Below are positions 55,940 to 64,000 of a DNA stretch of 64,000 bases, piece after piece. The translations under genes and the position numbers were made by a program. Where the stretch lies: the NCBI RefSeq assembly GCF_900105615.1, contig NZ_LT630003.1:3038001-3102000 (forward strand), read 5' to 3'. Source of the stretch: Lacrimispora sphenoides JCM 1415. GTDB taxonomy: Bacteria > Bacillota > Clostridia > Lachnospirales > Lachnospiraceae. Numbering within the stretch: position 1 is the first letter of the stretch; each line of letters opens with the position of its first letter. A model generated the notes under the pieces. The model searched no databases. It saw only the letters and a program-made list of their open reading frames with translations, and was not told where the DNA came from.

Positions 55940-58486
55940 ATGGCAAAAGAGGAAAAAGAAAAAATTTTCATGCAGATGCCGTTAGGCTATGCCTACTATG
56001 AAATTATCTTTGGAAGTACGAAACACACACGGGAATATGTTCTTTCAGAAGCAAATGATGCCTTTTTTGATCTCTGGGGCCTTGACAAAGAAAAAGCGCT
56101 GCAAAAAAACGTATCCCTGCTTTTGAAGAATAAAGCAGAAGCCCCCGCATGGCGTACGTTTCATGAACGCTTAGAAAATGCAGAAAAAGACAAGCATTTC
56201 ATCGTGATCATTGGGGAGCGCAGCTTTAAGGTTACTATCTACAATCCTACATCAGACGGACTGACGGCTATTTTTGATGATATTACGGAAATCAATGGGG
56301 AGCTTGAGTCTCAAAGAGCGAAAAATGAAAGACTAAACCGGGATATTGATGTTTTTTTTAACAGCACCCAGGATGGTTTGTTTTTTCTGGAATATAAAAA
56401 CGGAGAATTCCGTTATATCCGGAACAATATGGTCCATCAAAGATTGACCGGATTGACCATTCCTCTTATGGAAGGAAAAACGCCCATAGAAGCAATGGGT
56501 GATGATGTGGGGAGTATATTGCAGGTGGGATATAAGAAATGTATCGCTTCCGGAGAAACCATAATGTACGAGGAAACCGTAGAGTTTAAGGGAACCCCCA
56601 GGAATTGGCTGGTTCGGCTTACCCCTGTTAAGGAAAATCGGAAGGTCTCCTATATTATCGGATCACGAATTGATGTTACAGAATTAAAAAAGCTGCAGGA
56701 AGATAAGGAACAGCTTCTTGAAAACTTAAATTCCATGTTTACGGAGCACTCTGCAGTCATGCTGATCATTGATATGAATACCGGGAAAATACTTAATGCC
56801 AACCCAGCCGCCCGCAGCTTTTATGGCTATACCAGGGAAGAAATTTTAACCATGCACATACAGGATATCAGTCAAACTCCTAATGACGCCATCAAACTTA
56901 TGCGTGTTCAGGCCCTCAATAATGAAAGGCCCTACTCCCAGTTTTCCCACCGCTTAAAGGACGGGACTGTCAAAATGGTAGACGTATATTCCAGCCAAAT
57001 CACCTATGAAGGAAAAAGTCAGCTCTTCTCCATAATCTTTGACGTATCAGACCGGGAAAAATTCAGATACGACCTTTATTGGGACAAAGAATTGTTAAGC
57101 GTTACCCTTAACTCCATTGGTGATGGCGTCGTTACCACTGATAACGAAGGAAAAATTACCTATTTAAATCAGGCCGCTCAGGAAATCACCAGCTGGAATA
57201 ATGAGACTGCAATCGGAAGGCCTTTTGAGGAAATCTTTGATTTAAGAAATGAAACCTCCGGAGAAGCCATCTCAAACCCGATCCGTGCCGTTCTTAAAAC
57301 GGGAAAGATCGTGGAATTTGCCAATCATACCGTTCTTTTAAACAGGCAGGGAGATTTTATTCCCATTACAGACAGCGCCGCGCCCATTAAGGATCAAACA
57401 GGGCATATGTACGGCGTTGTCATGGTCTTTCACGATGTAAGCCACGAAAAAAAGCAGCAAAGAAGGATTATGTACTTAAGCTATCATGATTCATTGACTG
57501 AAATCTTCAACCGCAGGTACGTGGAGGAGGAAATGATCCGGATCGACAGGGCCTCTATGCTGCCTATTACGGTAATCATGGGGGATGTAAATGGCCTAAA
57601 GGTGACCAATGACGTCTTTGGCCACAAAACAGGGGATCTCCTTTTAAGGGAAGTTGCGAAAATATTGAAACATGCCTTACCGAAAAACGGGATCGCAGGC
57701 AGATGGGGCGGAGACGAATTCCTGATCCTGCTGCCGAAAACCGATACCGCTTCTGCCCAGGATCTCATACAGAAGCTAGAGGAGGAATTTAAGCAAAATG
57801 ACCGCCTTCCCCTGCAGATCAGCATATCCCTGGGATTTGATGTTAAATACAGCGTGTATGAAAATCTTCATCAGGTTCTGCAAAAAGCGGAAGAACAAAT
57901 GTACCATAAAAAGCTTTTAGAAGGAAAAAGCTACCGCAACCGAATCATAAATACCCTTTTGGCCACTCTGCATGAAAAGAGCATGGAAACGGAAGAACAT
58001 ACCTTAAGGATTGAAACCTACTGTATCGCAATGGCCCAAAAGCTGGACCTGGCTCCTGAAGAAAAAAATGATTTATCCCTTCTGTCCATGCTTCACGATA
58101 TCGGAAAAGTCGGAATCAGTATGGAGATCTTAAAGAAACCCGGCCCCTTAAGCGATGAGGAATGGAAAGAGATGAAACGCCATCCGGAAATCGGCTACCG
58201 CATCGCCCAAAACACTCCTGAGCTCTCTACTGTATCTGATTATATCCTCTCCCATCATGAGAGATGGGATGGGTCCGGCTATCCCAGAGGCTTAAAAGAA
58301 ACTGAAATTCCACTGCTATGCCGCATTCTTGCAGTTGCCGATGCATTTGATGCCATGACAAGCAATCTGACTTACCGCAAGGCTATGGACAGCCTGGATG
58401 CAATGGAAGAAATCAGACGCTGTTCCGGAACACAGTTTGACCCAGAGATCGCCAAACTGTTTCTGGATCTTAACAAAATTTACTGA
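55940..58486 (+). CDS. PAS-GGDEF-HD-GYP cyclic-di-GMP signalling protein
   Basis: 848 residues from the ATG at 55940 (GGGGGT upstream). The N-terminal half carries about four PAS-like modules (for example MLIIDMNTGKILNANPAARS, VTTDNEGKITYLNQAAQEIT). A diguanylate cyclase domain follows with an intact WGGDEF near residue 595 and YHDSLTEIFNRRYVEEEM. The C-terminal HD-GYP domain has MLHDIGKVG and HHERWDGSGYPRG. Both opposed activities look catalytically intact, so PAS input may choose between them. It is cytoplasmic with no membrane helix and appears monocistronic. Confidence 0.93.
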   Translation: MAKEEKEKIFMQMPLGYAYYEIIFGSTKHTREYVLSEANDAFFDLWGLDKEKALQKNVSLLLKNKAEAPAWRTFHERLENAEKDKHFIVIIGERSFKVTIYNPTSDGLTAIFDDITEINGELESQRAKNERLNRDIDVFFNSTQDGLFFLEYKNGEFRYIRNNMVHQRLTGLTIPLMEGKTPIEAMGDDVGSILQVGYKKCIASGETIMYEETVEFKGTPRNWLVRLTPVKENRKVSYIIGSRIDVTELKKLQEDKEQLLENLNSMFTEHSAVMLIIDMNTGKILNANPAARSFYGYTREEILTMHIQDISQTPNDAIKLMRVQALNNERPYSQFSHRLKDGTVKMVDVYSSQITYEGKSQLFSIIFDVSDREKFRYDLYWDKELLSVTLNSIGDGVVTTDNEGKITYLNQAAQEITSWNNETAIGRPFEEIFDLRNETSGEAISNPIRAVLKTGKIVEFANHTVLLNRQGDFIPITDSAAPIKDQTGHMYGVVMVFHDVSHEKKQQRRIMYLSYHDSLTEIFNRRYVEEEMIRIDRASMLPITVIMGDVNGLKVTNDVFGHKTGDLLLREVAKILKHALPKNGIAGRWGGDEFLILLPKTDTASAQDLIQKLEEEFKQNDRLPLQISISLGFDVKYSVYENLHQVLQKAEEQMYHKKLLEGKSYRNRIINTLLATLHEKSMETEEHTLRIETYCIAMAQKLDLAPEEKNDLSLLSMLHDIGKVGISMEILKKPGPLSDEEWKEMKRHPEIGYRIAQNTPELSTVSDYILSHHERWDGSGYPRGLKETEIPLLCRILAVADAFDAMTSNLTYRKAMDSLDAMEEIRRCSGTQFDPEIAKLFLDLNKIY

Positions 58487-58552
58487 TAAGCTGAGCCCGA
58501 ACCAAATGTCCTCCTTTTTAATAACATGTTATTAGGAAAGGAGGCAATCCTC

Positions 58553-59944
58553 ATGAACACCTGTAATTTTAACGGGCTTACCGGTCGTGTTGTAACTCCA
58601 GACGACCCTTGTTATCATGAACTAAGACAAGTATATAACAGAGCAGTCCAAAAATTCCCCCTGGCCATTGTCTACTGCCAGAATCAGGAAGATGTCAGCA
58701 ATGCTGTTTTGTGGTCCCGAAGAAACCACATCTGCCTGCGGATCCGAAACGGAGGCCATAATTATGAAGGCTACTCCACCGGAGATGATATACTTGACAT
58801 TGATATAAGTGAAATGAACCAGCTTGCCATAGATGAAAACGCCCATTTACTTCACGTTCAGGGAGGCGTAACTAACAAACAGCTATACGAATTCGTCTCA
58901 TCAAAAGGTTACCCCTTCCCTGGCGGGACCTGCCCCACGGTTGGGGTAGGCGGATATGCCTTAGGCGGAGGCTTCGGACTCTCCTGCCGCTACTTTGGAC
59001 TTGGCTGTGACAATCTTTTGGAAATCCGTATGGTCAATTACGAAGGCTGCATTATAAAAGCCAATTTACAGGAAAATTCCGATTTATTTTGGGCCTGCCG
59101 GGGAGCGGGGGGAGGAAACTTTGGCGTAATCGTTTCCATGACATTCCGCCTTCCTCAGAAGGTAAATAAAGTTACACTCATTGACATAAGATATCCCCAT
59201 GCAAACCAGGAAAAGCAGTCTTCGTTTCTGCTGACCTGGCAGGACTGGCTGAAAGATGCCGATCAGAGAGTAACCTTAATCTCAAGAATTTACAATGACC
59301 TAATGGAGGGACTTGCAATTATCGCAAGAGGTATCTTTTATGGACCTCCTGAAGTGGCCCTTGGAATCATTGCTCCCCTCCTTGAGCTTGGAGGTGTAAA
59401 ATACAGTTTAAAATACGTGACCTTCTTAGAAGCTGTTACAATTATCGGGGATTTTTATCCACCCTTTGAAGCGTTCAAATCAGCAAGCCGTTTTGCTGTG
59501 CGGGACTTTAGCAGCTGTGAAAGCTTTAATATTGCCGGGCTTATAAAAGAACGGGCCGAAGGCTCCGTCTATGCCAGCATTTCCTTTTATGCCCTGGGAG
59601 GCAGGGTGGCGGAGGTGGATGTGGATGAAACCGCGTTTTTCTTCCGCGATGCCCACTTTATTGTCTGGCTTGACACCGTATTTGAAGACCATCGATGCAA
59701 AAATGCTGCCTGGGTAGCTGATAGATTCAGCTATTTGGAATCAGTTACCGACGGCTCCTATGTAAATTTCCCCTATGCATGCCTTCCCTGCTATCTTGAA
59801 GAATATTATGGTACCCATGTTTGCAGATTAAAAGAGGTAAAGAAGAAATATGATCCGCTCAACACTTTTACCTTTCCTCAGGGGATCGGCGAGTTTTTCA
59901 ACATGGACTATACAGCTTCTAAATGCTGTAACCTTTCCTGGTAA
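58553..59944 (+). CDS. FAD-linked BBE-family oxidoreductase
   Basis: 463 residues from the ATG at 58553 (AAAGGAGG upstream). The FAD_binding_4 domain has RIRNGGHNYEGYSTGD near residue 69 and GGTCPTVGVGGYALGGGFG near 127. The His and Cys in these motifs are those that attach FAD bicovalently in berberine-bridge-type oxidases. The BBE C-terminal segment ends with YDPLNTFTFPQGI. Such enzymes oxidise sugars or alkaloids; the substrate here is unknown and the electron acceptor in an anaerobe need not be oxygen. No signal peptide. Confidence 0.88.
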   Translation: MNTCNFNGLTGRVVTPDDPCYHELRQVYNRAVQKFPLAIVYCQNQEDVSNAVLWSRRNHICLRIRNGGHNYEGYSTGDDILDIDISEMNQLAIDENAHLLHVQGGVTNKQLYEFVSSKGYPFPGGTCPTVGVGGYALGGGFGLSCRYFGLGCDNLLEIRMVNYEGCIIKANLQENSDLFWACRGAGGGNFGVIVSMTFRLPQKVNKVTLIDIRYPHANQEKQSSFLLTWQDWLKDADQRVTLISRIYNDLMEGLAIIARGIFYGPPEVALGIIAPLLELGGVKYSLKYVTFLEAVTIIGDFYPPFEAFKSASRFAVRDFSSCESFNIAGLIKERAEGSVYASISFYALGGRVAEVDVDETAFFFRDAHFIVWLDTVFEDHRCKNAAWVADRFSYLESVTDGSYVNFPYACLPCYLEEYYGTHVCRLKEVKKKYDPLNTFTFPQGIGEFFNMDYTASKCCNLSW

Positions 59945-59972
59945 CCCTTTTAAATGGCAAAGGCATGAATGC

Positions 59973-60016
59973 AAAAGCACCCTCGCGCAAATCAGGATTC
60001 ACGCGGGGGTGCTTTT
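59973..60016. terminator. Bidirectional terminator at the BBE/ohrR junction
   Basis: AAAAGCACCC-TCGCG (59973 on) pairs with CGCG-GGGTGCTTTT (ending 60016). It overlaps the last codons of the convergent MarR gene. Confidence 0.87.
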
Positions 60017-60468
60017 GTGGGGTCGGCCTGGCCTAAAATCTGGTACAGAAGCCGGTATAAGGTTTTAAACTCGTCCTTATTTACAGGTACACATTGAGAG
60101 ATCCGGTCAGGGATGGTTACAGCCTTGTCTTTTAGCTGTTCTCCCTTTTCCGTCAGTTCAACGATCACACTTCTCTCGTCTTCCTTGGCACGGCTCCGTT
60201 TGAGCAGGCCGGCAGCTTCCATTTTTTTTAACAAAGGAGTCAGGGTGCCGCTGTCCAGATACAAAAGCTCTCCCATTTTTTTTATGGTGACCTGTCTTCT
60301 CTCCCATAATACCATCATGGCGATATACTGGGTATAGGTCAGACCGATCTCATCAAGGAATGGTTTATACCATTTGATGATCTCACGGGAGCAGGCATAA
60401 AGCGGAAAACATAGCTGGTTCTCCAATTTTAATTTTTCATAGTCCATAACTTCTATCCTCTCTCCCAT
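59992..60468 (-). CDS. ohrR: OhrR-like MarR-family peroxide sensor
   Basis: 158 residues. The N-terminal LENQLCFPLYACSREIIKWY contains the redox-active Cys of OhrR (here about residue 20) and a second Cys nearby. The winged helix is VTIKKMGELLYLDSGTLTPLLKKME, and the wing is RAKEDERSVIVELT. OhrR represses peroxide-detoxification genes until its Cys is oxidised. It follows the glutathione-peroxidase-like gene by 21 nt, so regulator and enzyme are coexpressed. Confidence 0.87.
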   Translation of the reverse strand: MGERIEVMDYEKLKLENQLCFPLYACSREIIKWYKPFLDEIGLTYTQYIAMMVLWERRQVTIKKMGELLYLDSGTLTPLLKKMEAAGLLKRSRAKEDERSVIVELTEKGEQLKDKAVTIPDRISQCVPVNKDEFKTLYRLLYQILGQADPTKAPPRES

Positions 60469-60489
60469 TGCGATCCTCTCTGCATTTTT

Positions 60490-61035
60490 TTATAATAAAC
60501 TCTTTACAACTTCTTTTACATACTTCATATCCGCAGTCGGCTCAAAGCGCCTGACCACATTCCCCTGGCGATCCACAAGGAATTTGGTGAAATTCCACTT
60601 AATATCCGGTTCATCTTTATAATTGGGATTAAGCGCTTCAAACTTCTGTTCCAGGCGGGACGTCAGCTCGTGTCCCGGGTCAAAGCCTTCAAAGCCCTTT
60701 TCATTCACCAGGTAATGGTACAGAGGAATCGCATTCTCTCCATTTACGTCAATCTTTGCAAACTGGGGGAAGGTGACTCCAAAGCGTCCGGTACAAAAGG
60801 AATGAATTTCTTCGTTATCGCCAGGCGCCTGGTTTCCAAACTGGTTGCAGGGAAAATCAAGAATCTCAAATCCTTTGACACCATACTCGTCATACATGGC
60901 CTGAAGGTCCGTATACTGGGGAGTAAATCCACAAACCGTTGCCGTATTGACGATCAGTAACACTTTGCCTGCAAAATCGGATAAAGGTTTCTCTGTGCCA
61001 TCCATCTCTTTCACTGTAAAATCATAAACAGACAT
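60490..61035 (-). CDS. Glutathione peroxidase-family (thioredoxin-dependent) peroxidase
   Basis: 181 residues. The peroxidatic residue is Cys (VNTATVCGFTPQYTD, TGT codon, near residue 36), not selenocysteine. The conserved FPCNQFGNQ and IKWNFTKFLVD motifs supply the catalytic Gln, Trp and Asn. Non-seleno Gpx proteins of bacteria mostly use thioredoxin. It is first gene of a gpx-ohrR operon with a strong promoter. It would reduce organic or hydrogen peroxide in the cytoplasm. Confidence 0.93.
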   Translation of the reverse strand: MSVYDFTVKEMDGTEKPLSDFAGKVLLIVNTATVCGFTPQYTDLQAMYDEYGVKGFEILDFPCNQFGNQAPGDNEEIHSFCTGRFGVTFPQFAKIDVNGENAIPLYHYLVNEKGFEGFDPGHELTSRLEQKFEALNPNYKDEPDIKWNFTKFLVDRQGNVVRRFEPTADMKYVKEVVKSLL

Positions 61036-61089
61036 TTCATGGTCCTCCTTTTTATATTATGCAAAATTATATTTATTAAAATCATACTT

Positions 61090-61118
61090 ATCATAAAACT
61101 TTATTTGTCATTTGTCAA
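61090..61118 (-). promoter_or_regulatory. Promoter of the gpx-ohrR operon
   Basis: On the minus strand TTGACA (61113-61118), a 17-bp spacer and TATGAT (61090-61095). Just upstream, CACAATTTAATTTTATA (about 61125-61142) resembles the AATT-rich OhrR box, but it is only partly symmetric. Confidence 0.75.
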
Positions 61119-61311
61119 TGGTGTTATAAAATTAAATTGTGCAAAATCAAAAATTCGCAGGTTTACTTAAATAATACAGCCAGAAAAACGAATGATCCAT
61201 ATCACGAACTGTTATGTGACTCAATCACAGACATCTTTTAAATTCTTGTTTATACTTAACGAAGCAACATGTGACCATTCGTTAATTTAAAAATATAGCA
61301 GGAGGCATATT

Positions 61312-63762
61312 ATGAAGAAAATTGTAATTATCGGCGGAGTAGCCGGAGGAGCCAGCTGTGCAGCCAGGCTGCGCAGGCTTGACGAGGAGGCAAATATCAT
61401 TATGTTTGAACGGGGAGAATACATTTCCTACGCCAACTGCGGCCTTCCTTATCATGTAGGAGATTTGATCAAATCCAGAGATGCATTGCTGCTGCAGTCG
61501 CCGGAAGCAATGAAAAATAAATATAATATTGATGTCAGAGTAAAAAATGAAGTCACCTCCATTGACCGGGAGAATAAAAAAGTTACGGTCCGCAGGCTGG
61601 ATTCCGGAGAAACCTATGAGGAAACCTATGACACCTTAGTCATTTCCACTGGTTCTTCACCGGTCCGCCCGCCCATTCCGGGAATCGGATCTTCCCGTAT
61701 CCGGACTCTTTGGACGGTTCCTGATACCGACCGCATCCGCGCTCTTATTAAAGAAAACAAAATTAAAACAGCCGCTGTCATCGGCGGAGGCTTTATTGGC
61801 CTTGAAATGGCTGAAAACCTCCGTCACGCAGGTCTTTCTGTTTCCCTCATTGAGATGCTGGACCAGGTTATGACGCCTGTTGACTACGAAATGGCTCAGC
61901 TGCTCCACGAGCACATCCTGCAAAACGGGGTAGACCTCCATTTAAGTGACGGTGTTGCTGCATTTGAAGATCAGGATGGATCTGTTGCCATTACTTTAAA
62001 AAGCGGGAAAACCATTTCTTCAGAACTGGTCATCCTCTCCATCGGTGTACGGCCCAACAGCGAACTGGCAAAGGCAGCCGGCCTTTCTGTCAATGAGCGC
62101 GGCGGTATTGTGGTAGATGAATATCTAAGAACTTCGGATCCGGATATCTATGCCGTAGGCGATGTGATTCAGGTCGATGACCTTATATTCCAGGAACCGG
62201 CTATGGTCCCACTTGCAGGACCTGCCAATAAACAGGGACGCATTGCAGCCGATAATATTGCAGGAGCCCAGGAAACCTATAAAAAAACCCAGGGAACATC
62301 GGTTGCAAAAGTATTTGATTTAGCTGCAGCTTCCACCGGTGCAAATGAAAAGGCACTGATCAAGAGGGGGCTTCAAAAGGGAAGGGACTATGAAAGCATC
62401 ATCATTACCCAGAATTCCCATGCAGGCTATTATCCCGGCGCCGTGCCCATAACGCTGAAGCTTCTTTTCTCCACCGATGGGAAAAAGATCTTCGGAGCAC
62501 AGATTGTGGGCCGTGACGGAGTTGATAAGCGGATTGATACTCTGGCGGTGTCCATCCGCCTTGGTGCAGGAATCTCTGATTTAAAGAGCCTGGAGCTTGC
62601 TTATGCTCCTCCTTTCTCCTCAGCAAAGGATCCGGTCAACATGGCTGGTTTTGTGGCTGAAAACCTGATTACCGGTAAGGTCGCATTTTCCTCCTGGGAT
62701 GCTGTGGAGCAAAACCCGGAGACCGTACTGCTTGATGTCAGAGAGGATGCAGAGCTAATGGCCTTTTCCCTGCCAAATGCAAAGCATATTCCTTTAGGAC
62801 AGTTAAGAAACCGCTTAAAAGAACTGGATCCTTCAAAGAAAATCATCGTCTTCTGCGCCATTGGAGTCCGGGCTTACAATGCTGCCCGCCTCCTGATGCA
62901 GAACGGCTTTCATAATGTCAAGCTTTATCCCGGCGGAGCCAGATTCTATCAGTCGACCCATTATACGGCGGAAGGGGTTCTTCCTTCCGAACAAACCGTT
63001 TATTCCGACAGCGGCCAGATGGAAACGAAAAATATCCCCACCTCTGCCATGCGCTTAGACTGCAGCGGCATGCAGTGCCCCGGCCCCATCATGAAGGTGT
63101 TTGAAACCATGAAGGAGATGCCGGATGGAGCAGTCATGGAAGTGTCTGCCTCTGATCCCGGTTTTACCCGCGACATCGGCGCCTGGTGCAGACGAACCGG
63201 TAATGAGCTTATGGCCTGTGAACTCCGCGGAAAAGATTACGTTGCCCTGGTAAAGAAAGGAACCCCTGCTGCCCCTGTAAAAACGGAAGCAGCCGAAGGA
63301 AAGACCATCATCGTATTTTCCGGCGATCTTGACAAGGTTTTGGCAAGCTTTATCATTGCTAATGGCGCTGCCGCCATGGGCAGACCTGTTACCATGTTCT
63401 TTACCTTCTGGGGATTGACGGCATTAAGAAAGTCAGAAAAACAGCCGGTCCGCAAATCACTGGTGGAATCCATGTTTGGATTCATGCTTCCCAGAGGAAG
63501 TAAAAAATTAAAATTATCTAAAATGAATATGGGCGGCATGGGAACCGCCATGATGAAAAAGATTATGAACGATAAAAATGTGGATTCACTGGAAACCCTG
63601 ATCCAGAAGGCCATGAAATCCGGAGTGAAAATTGTTGCCTGTACCATGAGCATGGATGTCATGGGAATCCGGTCCGAGGAGTTGATCGACGGAGTGGAAC
63701 TTGGAGGCGTAGGCGCTTATCTGGGGGATGCGGAAGAATCCAATGTGAATTTATTTATTTAG
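61312..63762 (+). CDS. CoA-disulfide reductase/NADH oxidase fused to rhodanese, TusA and DsrE-like domains
   Basis: 816 residues with four parts. Residues 1-450: pyridine-nucleotide disulfide oxidoreductase with FAD motif IIGGVAGGASCAARLRR and the single redox Cys of CoA-disulfide reductases (SYANCGLPYHVGD, about 44). Residues 455-560: rhodanese with loop IIVFCAIGVRAYN. Residues 580-650: TusA/SirA domain with CPGP (CSGMQCPGPIMK). Residues 660-816: DsrE-like domain (FSGDLDKVLASFIIANGAA). The arrangement suggests persulfide or polysulfide relay tied to NADH. AGGAGG precedes the ATG. It is monocistronic with its own terminator. Confidence 0.93.
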   Translation: MKKIVIIGGVAGGASCAARLRRLDEEANIIMFERGEYISYANCGLPYHVGDLIKSRDALLLQSPEAMKNKYNIDVRVKNEVTSIDRENKKVTVRRLDSGETYEETYDTLVISTGSSPVRPPIPGIGSSRIRTLWTVPDTDRIRALIKENKIKTAAVIGGGFIGLEMAENLRHAGLSVSLIEMLDQVMTPVDYEMAQLLHEHILQNGVDLHLSDGVAAFEDQDGSVAITLKSGKTISSELVILSIGVRPNSELAKAAGLSVNERGGIVVDEYLRTSDPDIYAVGDVIQVDDLIFQEPAMVPLAGPANKQGRIAADNIAGAQETYKKTQGTSVAKVFDLAAASTGANEKALIKRGLQKGRDYESIIITQNSHAGYYPGAVPITLKLLFSTDGKKIFGAQIVGRDGVDKRIDTLAVSIRLGAGISDLKSLELAYAPPFSSAKDPVNMAGFVAENLITGKVAFSSWDAVEQNPETVLLDVREDAELMAFSLPNAKHIPLGQLRNRLKELDPSKKIIVFCAIGVRAYNAARLLMQNGFHNVKLYPGGARFYQSTHYTAEGVLPSEQTVYSDSGQMETKNIPTSAMRLDCSGMQCPGPIMKVFETMKEMPDGAVMEVSASDPGFTRDIGAWCRRTGNELMACELRGKDYVALVKKGTPAAPVKTEAAEGKTIIVFSGDLDKVLASFIIANGAAAMGRPVTMFFTFWGLTALRKSEKQPVRKSLVESMFGFMLPRGSKKLKLSKMNMGGMGTAMMKKIMNDKNVDSLETLIQKAMKSGVKIVACTMSMDVMGIRSEELIDGVELGGVGAYLGDAEESNVNLFI

Positions 63763-63811
63763 AAAAGATTGCTATGGAATAGATACTGGCAGAAAATGAT
63801 GAGATTAGTTA

Positions 63812-63856
63812 ATAGGCGGGTCCGGGATATGTACGGGTACCCGCCTATAGTTTTTC
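63812..63856 (+). terminator. Terminator after the CoA-disulfide reductase fusion gene
   Basis: ATAGGCGGGT (63812-63821) and ACCCGCCTAT (63839-63848) pair perfectly and are followed by TTTTTCT. The remaining bases to the window end hold no supported gene; a lone TTGACA at 63979-63984 may be the -35 of a promoter beyond the edge. Confidence 0.9.
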
Positions 63857-64000
63857 TAATAAAGTACTCTTTCCATCTGGTACTGAAAGGTAAGTGAAGG
63901 CAAATCTATCACCTCTACAATTGTATGTGAATCACTTATCATATTTTAAGATAATAAAAAACCGCCAGAAATAAACGCTTGACATATTACCTATTATACC

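Noticed and set aside
60490..61035. Selenocysteine in the glutathione peroxidase
   Set aside because: The active-site codon is TGT (Cys), with no in-frame TGA.

Overview
The window looks like the chromosome of an anaerobic, spore-former-type Clostridia, most likely a Lachnospiraceae member (Lacrimispora / Clostridium sphenoides-like). This is inferred from gene content, strong AGGAGG-type ribosome binding sites, sigma-A promoters, clostridial riboswitches and moderate-to-low GC. No rRNA or marker gene fixes the species.

Region 1 (1-6352, minus strand) is one tightly overlapping operon, hdrB-hdrC-hdrA-flxD-flxC-flxB-flxA. It encodes a heterodisulfide-reductase-like flavin/iron-sulfur complex with an NADH-input module; flxA runs off the left edge. 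Next to it, on the plus strand, are glycerol kinase and the glycerol facilitator (6564-8803). A DcuR/CitB-type response regulator (8886-9578) follows; it carries Glu where the phosphoacceptor Asp should be.

Region 2 (9762-20882, mostly minus strand) is a succinate/4-hydroxybutyrate-to-butyrate pathway: CoA-dependent succinate-semialdehyde dehydrogenase, 4-hydroxybutyrate dehydrogenase, 4-hydroxybutyryl-CoA dehydratase, two Cat2-type CoA-transferases, a LysR regulator, butyryl-CoA dehydrogenase and EtfBA. A small NifU-like gene lies antisense in the middle. Together with region 1 this is a redox-balancing, probably flavin-bifurcating fermentation locus.

Region 3 (21121-26606) holds a polar amino-acid ABC transporter, a YwaF-like membrane protein, a C_GCAxxG_C_C protein, a membrane-anchored amidase, a degenerate HPr-like protein and tRNA-Ser(CGA).

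Region 4 (26627-36480) is an AT-richer accessory block. It has a tet(M)-class ribosomal protection gene with a leader-peptide attenuator, a HAD phosphatase, several GNAT acetyltransferases, a methyltransferase, and a MarR/UvrA-like (DrrC-type) pair behind a perfect 14-bp inverted repeat. A GyrI-like protein closes the block.

Region 5 (36589-46174, minus strand) has a glycine-betaine-type OpuA/BusA transporter with a BusR-like (GntR + RCK_C) regulator and a matching operator, a histidine-phosphatase lipoprotein, and a beta-glucoside PTS operon (bglG-bglP-bglA) behind a RAT/terminator switch.

Region 6 (46175-51484) starts with a consensus promoter and a NiCo-class metal riboswitch. They precede a P-type ATPase whose actuator domain carries a 51-bp in-frame tandem duplication. 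A yjdF gene with a candidate yjdF riboswitch follows, then a complete IS3-family (IS150-like) element.

Region 7 (51585-64000) contains an XRE-desulfoferrodoxin fusion, a GIY-YIG protein, a GNAT, a four-LysM protein with three different low-complexity repeat linkers, a PAS-GGDEF-HD-GYP protein, a BBE flavoprotein, a gpx-ohrR peroxide operon, and a CoA-disulfide-reductase/rhodanese/TusA/DsrE fusion.
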